A stretch of 29,362 bases of DNA from NCBI GenBank assembly GCA_018830415.1, contig JAHJSJ010000280.1:1-29362 (forward strand), given 5' to 3'. The position numbers and the translations under genes were made by a program. This DNA comes from Alphaproteobacteria bacterium. Its GTDB lineage: Bacteria; Pseudomonadota; Alphaproteobacteria; Sphingomonadales; Sphingomonadaceae. The notes below the pieces were generated by a model. The model made no database searches, had not been told where the DNA came from, and saw only the letters and a list, made by a program, of their open reading frames with translations. Of this stretch, positions 24,901 to 29,362 are shown piece after piece (the first letter of the stretch is position 1; the number at the start of each line of letters is the position of its first letter).

Positions 24901-25240
24901 GCTGGCGGGTATTTCCAAGAGCACGATCAATGCCACGCTGTTCTATGAAAAGGATTGGTTGTCGGCCCGTGCGGCCTATAACTGGCGATCAGCATTCCTG
25001 ATCACCCCGCGCGATGATATCTTCCCGTTCTCGCCAATTTGGGGCGAATCGACCGGGCAGCTGGATGCGTCGATCTTTGTAACGGTGATGGACGGGGTGA
25101 AGCTGGGCGTGCAGGGTGTGAACCTGCTGGATGAGGTAACGCGCACCAGCCAGGTGATCGACTTTGACGGAACCAGGGTGACGCGATCGGCGTTCCGCAA
25201 CGATCGCCGTTACACCTTCCTTGCGCGGTTTGATTTCTGA
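21947..25240 (+). CDS. TonB-dependent receptor, Xanthomonas/Caulobacter type
   Basis: This is an outer-membrane receptor of 1097 residues for active uptake of a large substrate, here probably a beta-glucan oligosaccharide. A signal peptide ends near A-I-A-Q (about 31-34), followed by an acidic linker. A TonB-box-like E-I-I-V-S-G-F-R and the plug motif D-I-G-A-L-P-D-R-S-V-A-E-A-L-Q-R-V-P-G-V define the oligomer-utilizing subfamily. The C-terminus ends in aromatic F-L-A-R-F-D-F, the usual outer-membrane barrel signature. Closely spaced Cys pairs 257/267, 555/564, 675/679 and 758/770 probably form disulfides in surface loops. It leads an operon with GH16 only 13 bases downstream. The substrate is inferred from those neighbours. 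Confidence 0.95.
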   Translation: MQFAPVAPSRRIFALGTASCLALSAALASPAIAQDASADEPPAEDVAAAEPAAGEIIVSGFRAALQSAQNIKRNADTFVDVITAEDIGALPDRSVAEALQRVPGVNIGRFEKPSDPDRFSVEGTGVIVRGLPFVRSELNGRDIFSATGGTVLSFNDVSPELLGRVEVFKNLTADMVEGGIAGTVNLVTRKPLDRRGTHIAGTIEGNYGDLAEEWSPGVSFNGSTTFETGAGSFGVQFGYANSELVSRTDASQLGDPCFRAPSLDGPCIRVVPVNSGGFDGDPVFDEANFPPAGSVVVPKGAGVRTTELERDREAFSGVLQYESPGGDFLVTFEWLRAETSFDTDEAAAIALVNDDLLFPVPAAGSTFEFDENGIFQRGILSQRIGDAFATPFGRGGIPLELLRFQRFTDSTTEDFSIDIDWSVTDRFRVNFEAQRIDSDLEQDSIIGTMSTWANVAIDARRSTPQVEFLAPPGSPSDFFTSGENTFFWFLLDSKARNEGQLDSLRLDAEYDISDEGFFKTAKFGARWSDRDRVTRDTNFSTWGNLSAPWTGRAGCAPWNAGPGCAATGGFQPGRFFTGLPGQDFAIAGGAFVDDFPDAANLRTPFDDGFQRGSAPAPLPGGGFFFGGDDLLGEYLSGLSEEQAREINTFSQTPNPFFGVNNRTFNNAVTGEVTPCDPFCTPEISAVSEITRAAYGRIDYGTDFSNGWKLIGNFGLRYVETEVKTAGIIGFPNGAFFDDVGAGGNGDGVVQVSEVEESCGRAPPGNIPGFCGLSPARLAEFAAAHTGEVVIDDRDVTFDNWLPSFNALLDVGGGLLFRGAVSKGLSRPDLGAFRSGGAIGDNTGDLLAGGTLETGPLFQLSTGNRNLRPIESWNYDLSIEWYFDRVGSLTLNGFIKDISGIVDNGFALVNFVSPGGSSLDVEVNGPVNSQNGTLKGVEIAYQQTYDFLPGVLSGLGTQLTYTYVDGGGFSNTDLAGTLGPFAPGQPLAGISKSTINATLFYEKDWLSARAAYNWRSAFLITPRDDIFPFSPIWGESTGQLDASIFVTVMDGVKLGVQGVNLLDEVTRTSQVIDFDGTRVTRSAFRNDRRYTFLARFDF

Positions 25241-25253
25241 CGAGGAAATAGTG

Positions 25254-26231
25254 ATGATAACAGGGCCGCTTAAAGCAGGAATGCTGGCAGCGGCCCTGCT
25301 CCTGTTCGCGGGGTCGAGTGCCGCCGAGGCTCCGGTAGCCCTCGCCCCGTTGGAAGGGGCCGGGTGGGAGCTGGCGTGGGCCGACGAATTCGATGGCGAC
25401 AGCCTCGACCGCAGCAAGTGGACGCCCGAGGTGTCGTGCTGGGGCGGGGGCAATTTCGAACGCCAATGCTACACTGATCGGCCCGAAAACATCGCGGTCG
25501 AAGGCGGGATGCTGCTGCTCAAAGCGCGCAAGGAACGTTTCACCGGCCCGGCGCGTCCGCCTGAAATTGCCGAAAATCCCAACCCTCAGCTGACCCAAAG
25601 CTACACCTCGGGCAAGGTGCGCACGCGCGGGCTGCACGCGTGGCGTTATGGCCGGATCGAAGTGCGCGCCAAGGTGCCGCCGGGGCAGGGCCCGTGGTCT
25701 GCGGTGTGGATGATGCCTGATGCCGACGCCTATGGAAGATGGCCGCTATCGGGTGAGATCGACATCCTTGAGGCGGTCAACATTGGTGCCAAGTGCAAGC
25801 TGTGCGATGGCGGCCGGGGTGAAAACCGCACGATCAGCGCGCTGCATTTCGGTGATCTGCCGCCGCGCAATCGCTTGGTCGATGGCCGCACCACGCTGCC
25901 CGATGGGGCGTTGCCGTCAGACGATTTCCACGTCTATGCGGTCGAATGGGGCGAAGGTCTGATCCGGTTCCTGGTCGATGACCGTGTCCATCTGACTGTT
26001 ACCGCAGATCAATGGGATAGCGCATCGCCGCTCGCCCTTGGCAATGCTGCGGCACCGTTCGATCAGCCGTTCTATGTCATGGCTAACCTGGCCGTGGGCG
26101 GACGCCTGGCAGAAGAAAACAACGCCAAGGGGGTTGCAGCCAAGAGCTTTCCCGCGCAATTCGCTATCGATTGGATCAGGGTTTACCAATGCGCCGAAGA
26201 TCCCGATCGGGGGCGCGCGTGCATGCGGTAG
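25254..26231 (+). CDS. GH16 laminarinase-type endo-beta-glucanase
   Basis: This is a secreted glycoside hydrolase of family 16, 325 residues. The retaining catalytic site is E-I-D-I-L-E, with Glu168 as nucleophile, Asp170, and Glu173 as acid/base; this six-residue spacing marks the laminarinase-like group rather than kappa-carrageenases with an inserted residue. A hydrophobic signal spans about 9-20 with cleavage near S-S-A-A-E. G-R-I-E-V-R-A-K and W-S-A-V-W-M-M-P (about 143-165) are the usual substrate-cleft strands. Six Cys residues occur after the signal, two of them in the last dozen residues. The ATG at 25254 has GAGGA upstream; it is 13 bases from the receptor stop, so clearly operonic. 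It should cut beta-1,3- or mixed beta-1,3/1,4-glucans outside the cytoplasm. Confidence 0.93.
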   Translation: MITGPLKAGMLAAALLLFAGSSAAEAPVALAPLEGAGWELAWADEFDGDSLDRSKWTPEVSCWGGGNFERQCYTDRPENIAVEGGMLLLKARKERFTGPARPPEIAENPNPQLTQSYTSGKVRTRGLHAWRYGRIEVRAKVPPGQGPWSAVWMMPDADAYGRWPLSGEIDILEAVNIGAKCKLCDGGRGENRTISALHFGDLPPRNRLVDGRTTLPDGALPSDDFHVYAVEWGEGLIRFLVDDRVHLTVTADQWDSASPLALGNAAAPFDQPFYVMANLAVGGRLAEENNAKGVAAKSFPAQFAIDWIRVYQCAEDPDRGRACMR

Positions 26232-26253
26232 GCAGGACGGGAATGGATGCGTA

Positions 26254-27309
26254 ATGGCGCGGGTGCGCAAAGCAGTCACGATCAAGGACGTGGCCGGGGA
26301 TGCGGGCGTCTCGCTTCAGACGGTTAGCCGGGTGGTCAACGGCGGGCCGAACGTGCGCCCGCAATTGCGCGACAAGGTGCGCGCTTCGATTGAACGGCTG
26401 GGCTATGTCCCCTCACTCGCCGCGCAGCGGATGAGCGGGTCGCGTTCCTACATCATTCTTGCCATCAATGACCGCGAACGCACGCTGGCCGACTGGAGCG
26501 AGCGGCGCGGCACCGACTGGGTTGACCAGATGTTGCTGGGCGGGATTTTGACCTGTTCCAAGCACGGCTACCGGATGATGGTGGAGCTGGTCGATACCCA
26601 TTCCGATCATGTCGAACGCGAATTGGGCGCGGCGATTTCCGCGCTTCAGCCCGACGGCGTGATCCTGACCCCGCCACACTCGGAAAACCGGCTGATTACC
26701 GAATTGCTGGCCGCGCGCGCGATTCCGTTTGCGCGGATCGGATCGAATGCGCCGGGGCCGGGAATCCCGCTGACAATGGGCGATGAAGGTGCTGCGCATC
26801 TCGCCGCCAGCCGGTTGATCGAGCTCGGCCACCGGCGCATCGCGATGATCGCGGGGCCATCGCAATACAGCCTGAGCGCCTGGCGCATCGATGGCTGGCG
26901 GCGCGCGCTGGCCGATCATTCCATCCCCAGCGAAGGCCTGCTGGAGGTGGGCGATTTTGGCTATGAATCGGGCACCCGCGCGGCGCGCGCGCTGCTTGAT
27001 CGCAACCCCGATCTTACCGCGATCATCGCCAGCAGCGACCAGATGGCGCTTGCCGCGCTCGAAGTGGCGCGTGATCGCGGGCTGAATGTACCGCGCGATC
27101 TTTCGCTGATTTCCTTCGACAACACCCCGATCGTGCGCTTCTCTCAGCCGCCGTTGACGGCCATCGATCAGCCAATTGCCGAAACGGTTTCGCGCGCGGT
27201 CGAACAGTTGATCGCGCGCGGTGAAGACAGCGATAGCGACACGGTGATCGAAGTCGCTGCGGCGCTGGTTGAACGTTCCTCCATTGCGCCTGCGCCGGGC
27301 ACAGCTTGA
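26254..27309 (+). CDS. LacI-family transcriptional regulator
   Basis: This 351-residue regulator has an N-terminal helix-turn-helix (about 8-30, I-K-D-V-A-G-D-A-G-V-S-L-Q-T-V-S-R-V-V-N-G), a hinge helix around P-S-L-A-A-Q-R-M (53-60) and a sugar-binding core with a D-P-like S-S-D-Q-M-A region. It lies 22 bases after GH16 and overlaps the transporter start by 4 bases, so it is inside the operon it likely controls. The two LacI-type palindromes in the locus (21854-21869 and 28548-28563) are its most probable targets, which implies autoregulation. The inducer is not evident; a glucan breakdown product such as a short oligosaccharide or glucose is likely. Most of the open frame before 26254 overlaps GH16 and is not used. 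Confidence 0.94.
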   Translation: MARVRKAVTIKDVAGDAGVSLQTVSRVVNGGPNVRPQLRDKVRASIERLGYVPSLAAQRMSGSRSYIILAINDRERTLADWSERRGTDWVDQMLLGGILTCSKHGYRMMVELVDTHSDHVERELGAAISALQPDGVILTPPHSENRLITELLAARAIPFARIGSNAPGPGIPLTMGDEGAAHLAASRLIELGHRRIAMIAGPSQYSLSAWRIDGWRRALADHSIPSEGLLEVGDFGYESGTRAARALLDRNPDLTAIIASSDQMALAALEVARDRGLNVPRDLSLISFDNTPIVRFSQPPLTAIDQPIAETVSRAVEQLIARGEDSDSDTVIEVAAALVERSSIAPAPGTA

Positions 27310-28502
27310 TCGCGCCTTTCGTCGTTTTACCGGAACGCCAGCCGCGCTGGTTCCTTGTGCTGTTCGCGCTTGCTGCCGCAGGGGGCGCGGTGGCCTATGT
27401 CCCCTTGCTGACGGTGCTGTTGCCGCAGCAGATCGTCAAACTGCAGGGCGGCGAAGATGTCGCCGCGCTGGCGCAGGTGGCGTTTCTGGGCGCGGTCATG
27501 GCCAGCCTTGCCAATATCGCCGTGGGGATGTTGAGTGACCGCAGCCAAACGCGCCGCCCCTGGATCATCGCCGGGCTGATTGCATCCAACATGGCGCTGA
27601 TCGCTGTCGGCAAGGCAGGCTCGATCGCTGAACTGGTGCTGCTGATCATGGCGTGGCAGGTGGCGCTCAACCTGATGCTCGCGCCGCTGATGGCGTGGGC
27701 GGGGGATTGTTTCCCCGATAGCCAGAAAGGCGTGCTGGGCGGGGCATTGGCGCTGGCCCCGGCGCTGGGGGCGATTGCAGGATCGGTGGTGACAATTGCC
27801 GGGCTGGTTCCGCCCGATGCGCGGCTGGGGCTGGTGGCGCTGCTGGTGACGGTGCTGGTGCTGCCCGCCGTATTGTTGGGCGGTGGCAGAGCGCGCGCTG
27901 AACTGATGCAGCCGGTAAAAATGGCTGGCGATCCGCTGCGGCTGCGTGATCGGGTGGTGGTGCGGATGTGGGCCGCGCGGCTGCTGGTGCAGGTGGCAGA
28001 AGGCGGGATGTTTGCGTTTCTGCTCTATTGGCTGCGTTCGCTGGCGCCCGACTATCCTGAAAACGGCGCGGCCAATATCTTCAGCATCGTGCTGGTCTGC
28101 GCGGTGCCGCTGTCGTTGTTGCTGGGTCGCTGGTCGGATCGGCACGGACGCCCGGTGCAGCCGCTGGTCGCCTGCGCGCTGCTGTGCACTGCCGGGATGC
28201 TGGTGATGGCGGCGGCAGGCACGCTGGAAATGGCGATTGCTGGCTATGTCTTGTTCGGACTTGCGGCGGCGATATTCCTTGCGCTTCATTCCGGCCAGAC
28301 ATTGCGCGTGCTGCCCGCGCCGCAGCATCGCGGGCGCGATCTTGGGCTGTTCAACCTTACCAACACCGTGCCGGGTATGGTGATGCCGTGGCTGACAGTG
28401 CTGCTGGTGCCCGGCTTTGGTTATTCGGCGCTGTTTGTGTTGTTCGCGGCCCTGTCGCTGATGAGCGCCGCATTGCTCACCGCTGTAATGCGCCGCGCGT
28501 AA
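27306..28502 (+). CDS. MFS sugar transporter
   Basis: This inner-membrane protein of 398 residues has about 12 hydrophobic segments and the major-facilitator loop motifs G-M-L-S-D-R-S-Q-T-R-R-P (between helices 2 and 3) and G-R-W-S-D-R-H-G-R (between helices 8 and 9). Its start is a TTG sharing TTGA with the LacI stop, so translation is probably coupled; no clear ribosome site is present. Operon position suggests import of glucose or a short glucan oligosaccharide, but the sequence does not show substrate specificity. The N-terminal 14 residues are cytoplasmic. Confidence 0.88.
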   Translation: MIAPFVVLPERQPRWFLVLFALAAAGGAVAYVPLLTVLLPQQIVKLQGGEDVAALAQVAFLGAVMASLANIAVGMLSDRSQTRRPWIIAGLIASNMALIAVGKAGSIAELVLLIMAWQVALNLMLAPLMAWAGDCFPDSQKGVLGGALALAPALGAIAGSVVTIAGLVPPDARLGLVALLVTVLVLPAVLLGGGRARAELMQPVKMAGDPLRLRDRVVVRMWAARLLVQVAEGGMFAFLLYWLRSLAPDYPENGAANIFSIVLVCAVPLSLLLGRWSDRHGRPVQPLVACALLCTAGMLVMAAAGTLEMAIAGYVLFGLAAAIFLALHSGQTLRVLPAPQHRGRDLGLFNLTNTVPGMVMPWLTVLLVPGFGYSALFVLFAALSLMSAALLTAVMRRA

Positions 28503-28518
28503 AGCTTGCGCTTGATAC

Positions 28519-28547
28519 TTGCCAAAGCGGGTGTGGCTCGGCATAAG
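28519..28547 (+). promoter_or_regulatory. Candidate promoter of the GH3 gene
   Basis: TTGCCA (28519-28524) and CATAAG (28542-28547) are 17 bases apart. The LacI-type operator starts immediately after the -10 box, covering the expected transcription start. This would give GH3 its own promoter beyond read-through from the operon. Confidence 0.45.
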
Positions 28548-28563
28548 TTGATAACGTTCTCAA
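28548..28563. promoter_or_regulatory. Second LacI-type operator, upstream of GH3
   Basis: TTGATAAC-GTTCTCAA is a 16-bp palindrome with one mismatched pair and a central CG. Its right half equals the left half of the 21854-21869 site. It is 30 bases before the GH3 ATG and next to a candidate -10 box. Confidence 0.65.
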
Positions 28564-28593
28564 AATGACACGGCCTTGGGAGGGGCTGGCTTA

Positions 28594-29362
28594 ATGATAC
28601 GACAATTGCTGGGGCGGTTGGCCTGCGGTGCGGGGTCAGCTGCAATTGGGGCTGCGTTGTTGGCGGGATGCGCGGGTGCGCCGCCGGTCGAAGTAAGCGG
28701 CAGCAACGCTGCCGTTCAAGCAGGCGCGAACGCGCCCGAAGCGCTGCTTGCGCGTATGAGCCTTGAACGCAAGGTTGCGCAGTTGGTGATGCCCGATATC
28801 GGATCAATCACGCCGGACGACGTGCGGCAATACCGGTTCGGCACGATCCTCAATGGCGGCAATTCCGGCCCCGGCGGGGATGATAAGGCGCCCGCGAGCG
28901 ACTGGCTGCGTCTGGCTGACGAATATTGGGAAGCCTCCACCGCGCCGCTGCCGGGCGGCGAACCGGTGATCCCGGCGGTCTGGGCTACCGATGCGGTGCA
29001 CGGCCATGCCAATGTGATCGGCGCGACGGTGTTTCCCCACAATATCGCGCTGGGCGCCACGGGCGATGCTGATCTGATCCGCCGGATTGGCGCGGCGACG
29101 GCGGTCGAGATTGAAGTCACCGGGATCGACTGGACATTTGCCCCCACCATCGCGGTGGCGCGTGATGATCGCTGGGGCCGGACATACGAAAGCTATTCCG
29201 AAGACCCGGCGCTGGTCAGCCGTCTTGGCGCGGCGATGGTCGAAGGGCTACAAGGCCGTCCGGGCGAACCGGGGTTCCTTGGCGCGGGCAAGGTGGCGGC
29301 GACGGCCAAGCATTTCTTTGGTGACGGCGGCACCGCGCAGGGCGTCGATCAGGGCGATGTCA
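28594..29362 (+). CDS. GH3 beta-glucosidase, lipoprotein, 5' part
   Basis: Only the first 256 residues are in the window; the gene runs off the end. A lipoprotein signal ends with L-A-G-C at Cys26, so the enzyme is anchored in a membrane, facing the periplasm or surface. The GH3 N-terminal barrel is clear: T-D-A-V-H-G-H, F-P-H-N-I-A-L-G, R-D-D-R-W-G-R-T-Y-E-S-Y-S-E-D-P and K-H-F-F-G-D-G-G-T. The last two are typical of exo-beta-1,3/1,4-glucan glucohydrolases (ExoP and plant ExoI type). The catalytic Asp (in S-D-W) lies beyond the window. GGGAGGGG (28578-28585) is the ribosome site. It would complete glucan breakdown to glucose. Confidence 0.92.
   Translation, partial: MIRQLLGRLACGAGSAAIGAALLAGCAGAPPVEVSGSNAAVQAGANAPEALLARMSLERKVAQLVMPDIGSITPDDVRQYRFGTILNGGNSGPGGDDKAPASDWLRLADEYWEASTAPLPGGEPVIPAVWATDAVHGHANVIGATVFPHNIALGATGDADLIRRIGAATAVEIEVTGIDWTFAPTIAVARDDRWGRTYESYSEDPALVSRLGAAMVEGLQGRPGEPGFLGAGKVAATAKHFFGDGGTAQGVDQGDV

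Noticed and set aside
27327..28544. 405-codon antisense frame opposite the MFS gene
   Set aside because: The Gln/His/Arg-rich sequence is the mirror of hydrophobic codons in the transporter; not a protein.
1..29362. CRISPR array, tRNA, rRNA, phage attachment site or insertion sequence
   Set aside because: No regularly spaced repeats, cloverleaf-like stretches with CCA-type ends, transposase motifs or terminal repeats were seen on reading the window.

Overview
The window is high-GC bacterial DNA (my visual estimate is in the low-to-mid 60s % GC), densely coding, with no tRNA, rRNA, CRISPR array or intact insertion sequence that I can see. Gene content and order point to an alphaproteobacterium of the Sphingomonadales, most likely near Erythrobacter. 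The reasons are the nfu / tsaB-rimI-mucR-fur-plsC group next to miaB-phoH-ybeY-corC, a Ros/MucR protein with a CLED box, a class II DAHP synthase, and a Xanthomonas/Caulobacter-type TonB-dependent receptor paired with a tryptophan-halogenase-like flavoprotein. The organism is inferred from family knowledge, not from a database search.

Layout. (1) 1-8853: the 3' end of a lipase-like alpha/beta hydrolase, then miaB, phoH, ybeY and corC on the plus strand. This usually compact tRNA/ribosome/envelope cluster is interrupted twice, by a lower-GC secreted protein gene (2106-3011, minus) and by a two-gene ABC transporter (4387-6101, minus). A LysR regulator follows corC, where lnt is often found. (2) 8861-13253: a minus-strand run nfu, rutE-like nitroreductase, tsaB, rimI, mucR, fur, plsC, several members joined by 4-8 bp overlaps. 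It covers Fe-S assembly, tRNA t6A synthesis, protein acetylation, global regulation, metal regulation and phospholipid acylation. (3) 13348-20202: a large secreted M16 metallopeptidase, class II DAHP synthase, and an egtB-egtD pair for ergothioneine. (4) 20246-29362: a polysaccharide-utilization locus. A flavin-dependent halogenase-like gene diverges from an operon of TonB receptor, GH16 laminarinase-type endoglucanase, LacI regulator and MFS transporter, followed by a lipoprotein GH3 beta-glucosidase cut by the window end.

The last region reads as one system, probably for laminarin or a related beta-1,3-glucan. GH16 would cut the polymer outside or at the outer membrane, the TonB receptor would import oligosaccharides, GH3 would trim them to glucose, and the MFS protein would carry sugar across the inner membrane. 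LacI would control the locus. Two near-identical LacI-type palindromes, 21854-21869 and 28548-28563, sit exactly at the two promoter regions one would predict and nowhere else that I noticed. The least explained component is the halogenase-like flavoprotein, which keeps the catalytic Lys, Glu and WxWx(I/V)P residues.
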